DNA from: CAVSRC01 sp963830205
Lineage (GTDB): Bacteria; Pseudomonadota; Alphaproteobacteria; Rhizobiales; Kaistiaceae
Reading direction: 5' to 3'
Assembly (NCBI GenBank): GCA_963830205.1
Contig: CAWHLP010000041.1
Span: 248,001 to 312,000 of the forward strand
DNA: 64,000 nucleotides
Positions 18,036 to 27,744 of this stretch are shown here, one piece after another. Each line of letters opens with the position of its first letter. The first letter of the stretch is position 1. The position numbers were made by a program, and so were the translations under genes. Under the pieces are notes generated by a model. The model worked only from the letters and a program-made list of their open reading frames with translations, was not told the DNA's origin and did no database searches.

Positions 18036-19376
18036 TCAGAGGCGGGGCGGGAGCGGCGGGGCCGCCCGCTCGACGACCGCCGGGCGGCGGCGCGGCGGCA
18101 GGCGCGGCACGGCGGCCGCCGGCTGGCCGAGGGCCGCGGCGCGGTGCATCTGGCGGATATGGATCCTGTCGGCGGCGACCGCGCCCCACAGCATGCCGTA
18201 GATCAGGAAGAGATGGCGCCAGTGGTCGTTGTCGATGACGTTGTGGATCATCACGTGGCCGACGAAGACGGCGAAGGTGCACTGCACGATCGGCGTCCAC
18301 GGCCGCTGCTTGAACAACAGCGGGAACGACGCCACCAGCGTCCACACGACCAGGATGATGTAGGAGAAGCCGCCGATCCAGCCGTAGGTGGTGAAGCCCT
18401 TGAGCCACATGTTGTGCTCGTCTTCGCCCAAGAGCTTGCCGAAGGCCTCGGGGCCGATGCCGAGCGGATGCTGCTGGACCAGGAAGAAGCCGATCGCCTG
18501 GCGGGCGAAGCGCCCGAGATGGCCGGCATCGTAGCTCTCGAGAAGCTGGGCGCGCTGGACGAAGAGATCGTAGATCGCCGGGATCGACAAAGCGAAGGCG
18601 ATCAGCAGGGCGACGGCGACCAGCCCGGCGGTGAAATAGACGACGATGCGCAGGCGGCCGAGCTGGCGCTGTTCGTTGACATAGGCCGTGACACCGACGA
18701 TCGCCAGCACCACCACCGTCATCGCCCAGGCGGCGCGCGAGAAGGCAAGCAATTCGGCAAGCAGCAGGATGGCGAGCAGCAGCGCCGGCACCAGGCTCTG
18801 GCCGAGGCGCCGGGTGAGGATGTCGCGGAAGAGGAAGGCGATCGGCAGCACGATGAAGGGGGCGAAGACGTTGGGGTCCTGGAAGGCGCCCATGACGCGG
18901 CCGTAGCGCAGGAACAGGCCGCCGTCGGGAACGACGTGGAAATAGCCGCCGATGCCGGCAAGCGCGGTGAGCACGGCGGCGGCGATGTAGGCCTGGCGGA
19001 TGACGGTGAGGCGGCGCTCCGGCGCCTCGGCGATCACCGCCGCGAAGAAGACGGCCGACAGCATCAGGAAGGCGCTGGTCGCCATGTAGAGGACGCCGCC
19101 GCTGATCGAGGGCAGCTGGATCAGCGCCAGGATGCCGCCGACGAGATAGAGCGTGAGCAGCAGGACCAGCGGCAGGAAGGCGCGATTGATCTTCAGGCCG
19201 AAGAAGAGCCAGGCCAGGATGACCGGCAGCAGGATGAGCTCGTAGGGCGCCGGCTCATGGATGACGAAGCCGCCGAGGAAGACGACGAGGCCCAGCGCCC
19301 AGTCGCCGAGCCTGCGGCCGAAGCGCCAGGTGGGCGCGGCCGTGACGGCCGCGGAAGCGACCGCCGCCGTGCTCAA
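18036..19376 (-). CDS. O-antigen ligase/Wzy-type polysaccharide polymerase, membrane protein
   Basis: This 446-aa polytopic protein has 10-12 hydrophobic helices and a large periplasmic loop (about residues 270-330) containing QQHPLGIGPEAFGKLLGEDEHNMWLKGF. That loop, with an H-N motif after a G-x-G-P turn, is the hallmark of the O-antigen ligase/polymerase family. The role is probably polymerisation of lipid-linked repeats of an exopolysaccharide. It overlaps the upstream WbaP-like gene by 4 bases. The last 30 residues are arginine/proline-rich and probably cytoplasmic. Family members cannot be split into ligase and polymerase by sequence alone; the operon favours Wzy. Confidence 0.86.
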   Translation of the reverse strand: MSTAAVASAAVTAAPTWRFGRRLGDWALGLVVFLGGFVIHEPAPYELILLPVILAWLFFGLKINRAFLPLVLLLTLYLVGGILALIQLPSISGGVLYMATSAFLMLSAVFFAAVIAEAPERRLTVIRQAYIAAAVLTALAGIGGYFHVVPDGGLFLRYGRVMGAFQDPNVFAPFIVLPIAFLFRDILTRRLGQSLVPALLLAILLLAELLAFSRAAWAMTVVVLAIVGVTAYVNEQRQLGRLRIVVYFTAGLVAVALLIAFALSIPAIYDLFVQRAQLLESYDAGHLGRFARQAIGFFLVQQHPLGIGPEAFGKLLGEDEHNMWLKGFTTYGWIGGFSYIILVVWTLVASFPLLFKQRPWTPIVQCTFAVFVGHVMIHNVIDNDHWRHLFLIYGMLWGAVAADRIHIRQMHRAAALGQPAAAVPRLPPRRRPAVVERAAPPLPPRL

Positions 19377-20921
19377 TACGCATTCTCCGTCTGCAACAGG
19401 CGGAATGGCGTTATGGCGATGATGTAGAGGTCGAACGGCACCGACCAGTTCTCGATGTAGTAGAGGTCGTGCTCGATGCGGTGCTGGAGCTTCTCGGCGG
19501 TGTCGGTCTCGCCGCGCCAGCCGTTGATCTGCGCCCAGCCGGTGATGCCCGGCTTCACCCGGTGGCGGGCGAAGTAGCCGTCGACGACGTCATTGTAGAG
19601 CCGGTCGGCGGCCTTGGCCTGGAGCGCATGCGGGCGCGGGCCGACCAGCGACAGGTCGCCCTTGAAGACGACGTTGAAGAGCTGCGGCAGTTCGTCGATC
19701 GAGGTCTTGCGGATGAAGCGGCCGACGCGGGTGACGCGCGGATCGCCCTTGGTGACCAGCTTGGCGGCGTTGGCGTCGGCCTGGTCGACGTACATCGAGC
19801 GGAACTTGTAGATCTCGATCAGCTCGTTGTTGAAGCCGTAGCGCTTCTGCTTGAACAGCACCGGCCCCTTGCTGTCGAGCTTGATGGCGAGCGCCGCGAG
19901 CGCCATCACCGGCGAAGCGAGCAGCAGGATGAGCCCGCCGACGATGTGGTCGACCATCCATTTGGAGACGACGTCCCAGCCGGCGATGGGCTTATCGAAG
20001 ACGTCGAGGAAGGGAACTTTGCCGACGAAGGAATAGGTGCGCGGGCGGAAGCGCAGCTTGTTGGTGTGCGCCGACAGGCGGATGTCGACCGGCAGCACCC
20101 AGAGCTGGCGCACCATCTGCAGCACGCGGTTCTCGGCGGTGATCGGCAGCGCCACGATGAGGAGGTCGATGCGCGCGAGGCGGCCGAAATCGACCAGCTC
20201 GGCGATGTTGCCGAGCTTCGGGTAGCCGGCGACGATCGGCGGCGAGCGGTCGTCCTTGCGGTCGTCGAAGATGCCGCAGATGCGGATGTCGTTGTCGGCC
20301 TCGGCCTCGATGGCGTGGATCAGCTTCTCCGCCGGCTCGCCGCCGCCGACGATGACGGCACGACGCTCAAGACGGCCGGTGCGGATCCAGGTGCGCACCA
20401 CGCGCGCGAAGACCAGGCGGAAGGCGGTGAAGACGAAGAAGCCGGAGACGTACCAGAGGGTCACCCAGACGCGCGAATAGGAATCGCCGGCCTTGGCCAG
20501 GAAGGCGGACACGGCGAACAGGACGAAGACCATCGTCCAGGCGACGAAGACGCGGCCGAGCTGGAGGGCGCCGCGGCGGAAGGCGACCACCGAATAACCG
20601 TCGGCAAGCTGGATCATGACGACGGCGAGCGCCGCCCCGCCGACCAGCGGCGCGGCGTACCACCAGGCGAAGCCCTCGCTCGGCGCCACATAGCCGAGAT
20701 AGACCGCCACGCCGGCGGCGAGGATCGCGGTGAACTCGATGATGCGGGCAATGCCGGCGATCAGGATCGGCGAGATCGGGCTCGACGACAGGCTCGAGGC
20801 GACCAGACGCGCAGCGGCGGAGAGCGCCGGATCGCTGGCGACTCCGGTCGGGGCGTTGCTGGAAGGCGTCGGCGCCAGCGGGCTGCGTCACGGCGAGCGC
20901 CGGGCCCGGGAGCCAGGTCAT
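19373..20921 (-). CDS. Undecaprenyl-phosphate sugar phosphotransferase (WbaP/WcaJ-like)
   Basis: This protein starts exopolysaccharide synthesis by moving a hexose-1-phosphate, commonly glucose-1-phosphate, onto undecaprenyl phosphate. Helices and a CoA-binding-like Rossmann segment (VIVGGGEPAEKLI) precede the C-terminal catalytic domain. That domain has FKQKRYGFNNELIEIYKFRSM, DELPQLFNV, SLVGPRPHA and VKPGITGWAQ. The open frame starts only at GTG 20710, inside the first helix. The missing N-terminus continues in frame to 20887 with no start codon. Removing one base near 20880-20886 joins it to an ATG at 20921 and gives 515 aa. The downstream polymerase overlaps by 4 bases. Confidence 0.88.
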
Positions 20922-21049
20922 GCTGGTTCATCACACAAGCGTCCACTCAACCCCTTCAGTCCCGCTGCAATGCTTACGGGACTGCGGCTAACAAACGCTT
21001 GTGGGAGGCCCGATTTGTCGGGATTCCGGCGGCGAACCGCGGTTTATCC

Positions 21050-22174
21050 TTAACGCACCCTTGCCGCGGCGTAGGCCGCCTCGATCGCCTGGGCCATGGC
21101 GGCGACGGTGAAGGTCGTGCGGATATGCGCCTTCAGCCGATTCGCCGCAGCCTGGGCGGCGTCCGGGGCGTTGATGAGGGCGGCCATGGCGTTGGCGAGC
21201 TCGCCGGCCTCGCCGGGGGCGACCAGACGGCCTGATTCGGTGCCGAAGATCTCAGGGATGCCGCCGACGCGGGTGGCGATCAGCGGCTCCCCGGCGGCGA
21301 TCGCCTCGAGCACCACGTAGGGCATCGATTCGGCACGCGAGGGGACGACCACGGCCCGCGCCAGGCGGAAGGCGTCGCGCGCCGGCATGGGGTCGTGGAA
21401 GGTCACGGTGTCGGCAAGTCCAAGGTCGGCGGCCATGGTGACGTAGCGCGGCTTGTCGTCGCCGCTGCCGACCATGACGGCGGTCGGTGCGCGGCCGGAT
21501 TCTTCGCGCAGAAGCGCCAGCGCGATGAGGAACACGTCCGGCCCCTTCAGCTCGCGCAAGGTGCCGATGAAGAGGAAATCCGCCGCATCGGCGGCCGGCG
21601 CCACCGGCTCGAACTCTTCCGGCCGGAGCCCATTGGGGATGACGCTGGCGTTGGCACGCGGGCGGCCGACCTTGGCGGCGTAGGTGTCGGCCTCGTACTG
21701 GCTGACGAAGATGAAGCCGTCGGTCATGCGGCCAAGCGCCCGCTCGGCCATGAAATAGACGCGGCCGGCGGCCGACTTCGCGTCGAAATGCAGGCTGCCG
21801 CCGTGCGGCGTGTAGAAGCGGACGAGGCGGCTGCCGGTCGTCCGGAGCAGGGTGCCGATCGCCCGCGCATAGGCGCCGCCCTTGGCGCCATGGCCATGCA
21901 GGACATCGGGGGCAAGCGGCCGCACCTTGCCGGCCATGCGCCAGGCGGCGGCGAGATCGGACGGCGACAGCTGGCGGCGCATGGGAAAACGGACGAGGCC
22001 GAGCGCGAGGGACGGCTGCAACTGGTCGAGGAGCGCGTCGTCAAGGCTGCCGCCGGTGGAGGAATCACAGATGATCCCGACCTGATGGCCGGCGCCATGC
22101 TGCGCCTCGGCAAGGTCGCGGACATGGCGGAAAAGCCCGCCGACGGGCTCGCGGAAGCAGTGGACGATCTTCAC
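21050..22174 (-). CDS. Glycosyltransferase family 4 protein
   Basis: This is a 374-aa GT-B retaining glycosyltransferase, cytoplasmic. The N-terminal half opens MKIVHCFREPVGGLFRHVRDL, with glycine-rich acceptor loop and HGHGAKGG. The C-terminal half has FIGTLRELKGPDVFL and the donor-site PSRAESMPYVVLEAIAAGEPLIAT with the EX7E glutamates. It probably adds a sugar to the lipid-linked repeat begun by the WbaP-like enzyme. It lies 26 bases downstream of the export gene, on the same strand. Donor and acceptor cannot be read from the sequence. Confidence 0.9.
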   Translation of the reverse strand: MKIVHCFREPVGGLFRHVRDLAEAQHGAGHQVGIICDSSTGGSLDDALLDQLQPSLALGLVRFPMRRQLSPSDLAAAWRMAGKVRPLAPDVLHGHGAKGGAYARAIGTLLRTTGSRLVRFYTPHGGSLHFDAKSAAGRVYFMAERALGRMTDGFIFVSQYEADTYAAKVGRPRANASVIPNGLRPEEFEPVAPAADAADFLFIGTLRELKGPDVFLIALALLREESGRAPTAVMVGSGDDKPRYVTMAADLGLADTVTFHDPMPARDAFRLARAVVVPSRAESMPYVVLEAIAAGEPLIATRVGGIPEIFGTESGRLVAPGEAGELANAMAALINAPDAAQAAANRLKAHIRTTFTVAAMAQAIEAAYAAARVR

Positions 22175-22200
22175 GGGTGTCGTTCCCCGTCGCGGGATCG

Positions 22201-22761
22201 TCAGAAGTGACGCTCGCGCACGTAGATGGTGTCGCCGGGCAGAATCTGGTCGTCGAGCGACAGCATGGCCGTGCCGATCTGGCCGTCCATGCTGCGCGTC
22301 ACCTGCACGGCGGAGCTGTTGGCGCGCGGCGTGAAGCCGCCGGCGATCGCCACCGCCTGCTGCACGGTCATGCCCGGCACGTAGGGGTACTGGCCGGCCG
22401 CGGTGACCTCGCCCATGGCGAAGAACGGACGGTAGCGGTCGATCTCGACCGAGACGTCGGGGTTGCGGACATAGCCCTTGCGCAGGCGCTGGGCGATCTC
22501 GGTCTCGATCGCGGCCGTCGAGCGGCCGCGGGCCGGCACCGTGCCGATGAGCGGCATGGAGACGTTGCCGGCCTGGTCGACCACATAGGTGTTCGACAGG
22601 TCGGTCTGGCCGAAGACGATGACGCGCACCCGGTCGCCGGCGTCGAGATGGTAGGCGGACACCAGTTCCGGGTGATAGCCGTCCTTGACCGAGGGTGTGT
22701 TGGCACAGCCGGCGAGCAGTGTGAGGCCGATCAGCAGCGAGAAAAGTCCGAAGGAACGCAT
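22201..22761 (-). CDS. Polysaccharide export lipoprotein (Wza/GumB-like)
   Basis: This outer-membrane lipoprotein of the export channel has 186 aa. The lipobox LLAGC gives lipidation at C19. A poly-export domain starts at about residue 35 (YHLDAGDRVRVIVFGQTDLSNTYVVDQAGNVSMPLIG), followed by one SLBB-like segment (YVPGMTVQQAVAIAGGFTPRA). It is shorter than E. coli Wza (about 380 aa), like GumB/ExoF-type proteins that lack the C-terminal barrel helix. It heads the minus-strand polysaccharide operon and is divergent from the co-polymerase gene. Confidence 0.92.
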   Translation of the reverse strand: MRSFGLFSLLIGLTLLAGCANTPSVKDGYHPELVSAYHLDAGDRVRVIVFGQTDLSNTYVVDQAGNVSMPLIGTVPARGRSTAAIETEIAQRLRKGYVRNPDVSVEIDRYRPFFAMGEVTAAGQYPYVPGMTVQQAVAIAGGFTPRANSSAVQVTRSMDGQIGTAMLSLDDQILPGDTIYVRERHF

Positions 22762-22968
22762 GTGCCGGCTCTGATTTGGTGCCGCGGTGCTTGAGCGGAC
22801 TATCCGGCGATTATGGTTAAGAGCGAGTAAAAGCGAGTCGGGACTCGAAAGTATTTAACGACACGTTAAGCAAGCTTAACGAGGTGTTAGCGCCATCGGC
22901 CGCCGCGTTAACGATGTGATTACCATAAGTCGTGATGATCGATCCAAGCCCAGGACCTGAGTCTTGCG
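22762..22968. promoter_or_regulatory. Divergent promoter region of the polysaccharide locus with two palindromes
   Basis: The gap between the Wza-like and Wzc-like genes is AT-richer than its surroundings. It holds CGAGTC-GG-GACTCG at 22834-22847 and the perfect repeat CGTTAAGC-AA-GCTTAACG at 22864-22881. TTAACG or CGTTAA half-sites recur around 22855 and 22911. The layout suits a regulator that controls both transcription units at once. No regulator gene lies next to it. Confidence 0.5.
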
Positions 22969-25145
22969 ATGGACACCCCGACTGCCACGGCAACAGAAAT
23001 GGAGATCGATCTCCGCGCGCTGTTCTCAGTTTTGCTGAGAAAGCTGCCATATATCATTGTCTTCGTTCTGATTGTGGCGGGCGGCACCTATTACGGCCTG
23101 AGCCGGGTCGCGCCGCTCTATACGTCCCAGACGACGATCCTCATCCAGGCGGGTAAGTCGAATCTGACCCAGACCACCCAGGCAAGCCCCGACCAGACGG
23201 CGACCTCGCTCGACCAACAGGCGATTACCAGCCAGGTCCAGCTCATCCGCTCGCGCGACCTGGCCAGGAGCGTCGCCGCCAAGCTCGACTTGGCGAGCAA
23301 GCCGGAATTCAACCCGGCGCTGCGCAAGAGTTCGCCGCTCGACCGCGTCCTGGCCATGATCGGCCTCGGATCGAAGGCGACCCGCTCGGTCGACGACCAG
23401 GTCCTCGATGCCTACTACAAGAAGCTGTCGGTCTACGCGGTCGAGAATTCGCGGGTGATCGTCATCGAGTTCGAACTCGACCGATCCCAAGCTCGCCGCC
23501 GATGCCGCCAACGCCATCGCGGCCGGCTACATCGCCTTGCAGCGCGAGACCAAGCGCGATTCGAACGCCGACGCCGCCACGTACCTTTCGGCGCAGATCG
23601 GCGACATGCGCACCAAGGTCAAGGACGCCGAGGCCAAGGTCGAGACCTTCCGCAGCCAGAACGACCTGTTCGCCTCGGGCAACATCGCCAACACCACCTT
23701 GCCGCAGCAGCAGCTCGGCGATCTCTCGACCGAACTCACCAAGGTGCGCAGCGACATGGCCGACGCCCAGGCGAAGGCCGACCAGATCCGTGCCGCGCTT
23801 CAGTGCCGGGGTGACGGCGAACGTTCCCGACGTGATCAATTCGCCGCTCATCCAGCGGCTGGTCGAGCAGGAGGTGGCGCTGCGCTCGCAGGTCGCCCAG
23901 CTTTCGGTGACGCTGGGACCGCAGCACCCGCGCATGCGCGAGCTGAACGCCCAGGTCGCCGACCTCGACCGCCAGATCACGGTCGAATCGAACAAGATCG
24001 TCGATGCCCTCGATACCGAGGTGAGCCTGGCTCAGGCGCGCGAGAAGGAGCTGAACGCCGCCCTGTCGCAGCAGAAGGTGGCGACCGGCCAGGCCAACGA
24101 TGCCGGCGTGGAACTGGCGGCACTGGAGCGCGAGGCCGCCGCCCAGCGCGACCTGCTCGACGCCTATCTCCGGCGCTACCGCGAGGCCGTGGCCCGCGAG
24201 CAGGCAAGCCTGCCGCCGGCCGACGCCCGCGTCATCTCAGAGGCCGGCGTGCCCAGCGACCCGAGCTTCCCCAAGCTCGCGCCGATGACCAGCGCTGCCG
24301 CGGCGGTGGCCCTGATCCTGGCGATCGCCTTCGTGCTGCTGCGTGAACTGGCGAGCGGCCGGCCGATGCGCCGCGTCGTCTTCGAGGACGTGGTGCCGGC
24401 GGTGCCCGACGCCATGCCGGTCGGCGGCCACCTGCGCTGGGCCGACGATCACAGCGTGCGGCGCATGATGGCGGCGGAGCCGACGCTGGCGCCCGAGCTG
24501 GTCGACCGCGTCGAGGAGTCACTGGCAGCCATCGCCGGCGAGATCATGACCGACAATGCCAGGCGCGTTCTGGTGACGCTGGCGGAAGGGTCGGACGACA
24601 ACGGACGGCCGCTGGCGGCAGTCGCGCTTGCCCGCGCTTTGGCGCGCGCCGACGTGCGCACCGTCGTGGTCGATTTCCGCGGCGACAACGCCAACACGGT
24701 GTCGATGGGCGAGGGGGACGATCTCCCCGGCTTCTCGGACCTCTTCGACGGCGAAGCCTCCTTCGCCCAGGTCATCTTCCGCGACCGCCGCTCGCGCGTG
24801 CACTTCATCCCGGCCGGGCGGGTGCCGCTCGACCCCGAACTCATCGACAAGGAGCGGCTGGAGACGATCCTCTCGGCCCTGGCGCTCACCTATGACTGCG
24901 TCGTCTTCGATGCCAGCGATGCGATGATCGCGACCGTCGGCGAGACGGCGAACCTCGCCGTGGTGGTGAGCGAGTTCGGTGCCTCCGATCCGCGCACCAA
25001 GAGCGCCTTCGACCGCGTTACGGCGGCGAGCGACGCCCGCATCCTGCTGCTCATGGTCGATCCCACCGCTCCCGCGGAGAAGAGCGACGAGGGCGATGAG
25101 CCCCTGATGCCGCGCGAGAAGCCGGCAGCCGAAGCGGCGGCCTGA
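22969..25145 (+). pseudogene. Polysaccharide co-polymerase, Wzc/GumC-like with kinase-like C-terminus, two frameshifts
   Basis: This inner-membrane chain-length and export protein reads as an N-terminal Wzz domain (first helix LPYIIVFVLIVAGGTYYG), long coiled-coil periplasmic helices (about residues 180-430), a second helix (AAAAVALILAIAFVLL) and a cytoplasmic ATPase-like domain. Two single surplus bases, near 23481 and 23801, split it into three frames. Removing both gives 724 aa with a normal order. The P-loop position reads GSDDNGRPLAA instead of GxGKT, and the Walker A-prime is VVVDFRGDN. There is no C-terminal tyrosine cluster, so kinase activity looks lost. Literal ORFs are 22969-23814 and 23502-25145. 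Confidence 0.85.
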
Positions 25146-25188
25146 GGCTTATCGAAACGAGGCACAATGCCAGCCGCTCGCCCCTCTC

Positions 25189-25258
25189 CCCAAAGGGGAG
25201 AGGGTCGCGCCGTGCCCATATGCAATCGCCCTCCCCCTCAAGGGGGGAGGGGGACAAG
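25189..25258. repeat. Pair of GC-rich intergenic hairpins
   Basis: CCTCTCCCC-AAA-GGGGAGAGG is followed some 25 bases later by CCTCCCCC-TCAA-GGGGGGAGGGG. A near copy of the same arrangement is at 49983-50093. Short palindromes of this kind are dispersed between genes in many Hyphomicrobiales. Here the first may also act as a weak terminator for the co-polymerase gene. Confidence 0.6.
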
Positions 25259-25293
25259 AAGGACGCCAGTGATCTAGTGAATGTCGATCCGAC

Positions 25294-25476
25294 CTATTCC
25301 TCGCCCGGGTCGGGGCGCTGCATCCACTTGATGATGAAACCGGCGGGGATGACCCAGATCAGCCCGGCAAAGGCGTAATAGGCGGTCTGCACCCATAGCG
25401 AGGTGCCGGGCAGCTTGGCCGCGCCGACGGTCATCGCCACCAGCGCGTAGAACATGACGAAGACGACCAGCAGCAC
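25294..25476 (-). CDS. DUF2842 small membrane protein
   Basis: This 60-aa protein has two hydrophobic helices (LLVVFVMFYALVAMTVGAA and a second from TAYYAFAGLIWVIPAGFII) ending IKWMQRPDP, matching the short alphaproteobacterial DUF2842 family. Function is unknown. The start is ambiguous. GTG 25476 is the first standard codon, but the conserved-looking residues LPRTVRKLIGA upstream are also in frame up to a TAG, and an AAGGAG sits just before them. A non-standard start may therefore be used. It is divergent from ctaA. Confidence 0.65.
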   Translation of the reverse strand: MLLVVFVMFYALVAMTVGAAKLPGTSLWVQTAYYAFAGLIWVIPAGFIIKWMQRPDPGEE

Positions 25477-25607
25477 GGCGCCGATCAGCTTGCGGACGGT
25501 ACGGGGCAGGGCGATCCACTCCTTGGAATTGGACTAAAGGCCGCACCGGGTGCACGCTTGCCCGCAGGGGCGGCTGTCCTGTAACCCTTGGCCCAGGAGC
25601 AGCGTCC

Positions 25608-26684
25608 TTGGCAAGCATCGCCGACAACCCGCCAGTGGCAGTACGAGACCCCAGCCGCGACCGCGCGATGGTGCGGACGTGGCTCGCCGTCGTTGCCTTG
25701 ATGATCGTCGCCATGGTGGTGGTCGGCGGCGCCACGCGGCTCACCCATTCCGGCCTGTCGATCACCGAATGGCAGCCGATCCACGGCGTCATTCCGCCGC
25801 TGAACACGGCCGAGTGGCAGGAGGAGTTCCTCAAGTACCAGCAGATCCCCGAATACCAGCAGCTCAACAAGGGCATGACGCTGGATGAATTCAAGGGCAT
25901 CTTCTGGTGGGAATGGAGCCACCGGCTGCTCGGCCGCCTGATCGGCGCGGTCGTGCTCTTGCCGCTGATCTTCTTCTGGGTGACCGGCCGCATCGAGCGC
26001 GGACTGAAGCCGCGCCTGGTGGCGCTTTTCCTGCTCGGCGGGCTGCAAGGGGCGGTCGGCTGGTGGATGGTGGCGAGCGGGCTCAGCGTGCGCACCGACG
26101 TCAGCCAGTATCGGCTCGCCACCCATCTCACCCTCGCCGCGCTGATCCTCGCCTATACGGTGTGGCTGGCGCGCGGCCTGGCGCCAAGCCCGCTCACCGG
26201 CACACGGCGGCGCCTGCGCGGCATGGCGACGCTGCTGGTCGGCCTGACCTTCGTTCAGATCTTCCTCGGCGGGCTGGTCGCCGGTCTCGACGCCGGGCTC
26301 ACCTACAATACCTGGCCGCTGATGGACGGGACGCTGGTGCCCTCAGGCCTGTTCAGCCTGTCGCCGTGGTGGCGCAACCTGTTCGAGAGCGTGCTCACCG
26401 TGCAGTTCGACCATCGGCTGGGCGCCTATCTCCTGTTCGCCCTCGCCTGGGCCCACACTTGGCAGGCCCGCGGCACGCCCTTTGCCCGCGGGGCGCTGGT
26501 GCTCGCCTTGCTGGTCACGCTCCAGGCGGCGCTCGGCATCACCACGCTGCTGATGGTGGTGCCGCTCGACGTGGCGCTGACCCATCAGCTCGGCGCGACG
26601 GTCGTGCTCATCGCCGCCGTCATCCACCTGCGGCGCATGTGGCCGGCCGTGCCGATGGTGCCGGCGGCCGCGGCCGCGGCCTGA
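25608..26684 (+). CDS. ctaA: Heme A synthase (COX15/CtaA)
   Basis: This inner-membrane enzyme oxidises the C8 methyl of heme O to make heme A for aa3-type oxidases. It has 358 aa with eight hydrophobic helices. Axial-ligand-type histidines lie in the first half (TRLTHSGLSITEW, WWEWSHRLLGR) and the second half (FDHRLGAYLL, LTHQLGA). The GLTYNTWPLMDG loop is characteristic of the type 2 (COX15) branch. It starts at TTG 25608 with AGGAG about 8 bases before. No other oxidase assembly gene is adjacent. Confidence 0.95.
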   Translation: MASIADNPPVAVRDPSRDRAMVRTWLAVVALMIVAMVVVGGATRLTHSGLSITEWQPIHGVIPPLNTAEWQEEFLKYQQIPEYQQLNKGMTLDEFKGIFWWEWSHRLLGRLIGAVVLLPLIFFWVTGRIERGLKPRLVALFLLGGLQGAVGWWMVASGLSVRTDVSQYRLATHLTLAALILAYTVWLARGLAPSPLTGTRRRLRGMATLLVGLTFVQIFLGGLVAGLDAGLTYNTWPLMDGTLVPSGLFSLSPWWRNLFESVLTVQFDHRLGAYLLFALAWAHTWQARGTPFARGALVLALLVTLQAALGITTLLMVVPLDVALTHQLGATVVLIAAVIHLRRMWPAVPMVPAAAAAA

Positions 26685-26688
26685 GCCG

Positions 26689-27639
26689 TCACGCGAGGCC
26701 GGCGGCCTCGTCGAAGCCCAGCATCAGGTTGAGGTTCTGCACCGCGGCGCCCGAGGCGCCCTTGCCGAGGTTGTCGAGCAGCGCCACCAGCCGCGCCTGG
26801 CGCGTATCCTCCGAGCCGAAGACGTAGAGCGTCATGTGGTTGGTGCCGTTCAGCGCCTCCGGCTGGAGGCCGGTGAGCTTGGCCGTCTCGGTGAGCGGCG
26901 GCACCGCGACGAAGCGCTCGCGCAGGTAGCGCTCGGCCAGCACCTCATGGATGTGGGCGAGCTTGGGGCTGCCGGGAAGCGCGTCGAGATGGAGCGGCAC
27001 CTCGACGATCATGCCCTTGTAGTAGCGCCCGACCGTGGGCGCGAAGACCGGGCGGACGCTGAGCCCGCCATGCTTCATGATCTCCGGCACATGCTTGTGC
27101 TTGAGGGTGAGGGCATAGATGCGCGCGGGGTCGTGGGTGTGGTTCGCCGCCGTCTCGTCCTCGAACTCGGCGATCAGCGACTTGCCGCCGCCGGAATAGC
27201 CGGAGATGCCGAAGATGGTGAGCGGTGTGTCGGCCGGCACGATGCCGGCCGCCGTCAACGGCCGGATGAGTCCGATGGCGCCGGTCGACCAGCAGCCGGG
27301 ATTGGAGACGCGGTGCGAGGCGGCGACCTGCGCCCGCTGGCCGGCGTCCATCTCCGGGAAGCCGAAGGTCCAGCTATCGGCGACGCGGTGCGCCGTCGAG
27401 GCGTCGACGATGCGAACATGGTTGCTCTGGATGAGGGCGACCGCCTCCTTCGCCGCCTCGTCGGGCAGGCACAGGATGACGGCGTCGGCGCCGTTGAGCA
27501 GTTCGGCACGCGCCTTCGCGTCCTTGCGCTGCTCGGGCGCGATCGACAGGAGCTCGATGTCGGTGCGGCCCTCGAGCCGCTGGCGGATCTGCAACCCCGT
27601 CGTGCCGGCCTCGCCATCGATGAAGACTGTCGCAACCAT
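26689..27639 (-). CDS. argC: N-acetyl-gamma-glutamyl-phosphate reductase, type 2 (ArgC)
   Basis: This enzyme makes N-acetylglutamate semialdehyde in arginine biosynthesis. It is 316 aa from the ATG at 27639, the short type 2 length. The NADP motif is FIDGEAGTTGLQIRQRL and the catalytic cysteine is C116 in VSNPGCWSTGA. GYSGGGKSLI and the HKHVPEI motif are also present. The ORF is open a little further upstream (27687), but those residues overlap the rpsI terminator. It is convergent with ctaA, with 4 bases between the stops. Confidence 0.95.
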   Translation of the reverse strand: MVATVFIDGEAGTTGLQIRQRLEGRTDIELLSIAPEQRKDAKARAELLNGADAVILCLPDEAAKEAVALIQSNHVRIVDASTAHRVADSWTFGFPEMDAGQRAQVAASHRVSNPGCWSTGAIGLIRPLTAAGIVPADTPLTIFGISGYSGGGKSLIAEFEDETAANHTHDPARIYALTLKHKHVPEIMKHGGLSVRPVFAPTVGRYYKGMIVEVPLHLDALPGSPKLAHIHEVLAERYLRERFVAVPPLTETAKLTGLQPEALNGTNHMTLYVFGSEDTRQARLVALLDNLGKGASGAAVQNLNLMLGFDEAAGLA

Positions 27640-27687
27640 TTTCTCGATCCTCCTGACCGGACAGCCAGATAGCGCCTGCCGGCGCAA

Positions 27688-27717
27688 ACGAAAAGGGCGG
27701 GCCGACCGGCCCGCCCT
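27688..27717 (-). terminator. Rho-independent terminator of rplM-rpsI
   Basis: Read on the minus strand, GGGCGGGCC and GGCCCGCCC form a perfect 9-pair stem with a 4-base loop, followed by TTTTCGTTT. It lies 28 bases after the rpsI stop and just before the argC start, so argC must have its own promoter. Confidence 0.88.
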
Positions 27718-27744
27718 CGCAACTGGGAAAAACGGGAGCGCCGG

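Noticed and set aside
17919..21235. Two long plus-strand frames opposite the polysaccharide operon
   Set aside because: Asp/Arg/Gly/Gln-rich low-complexity sequence with no domain. The minus-strand frames have clear polymerase and phosphotransferase motifs.
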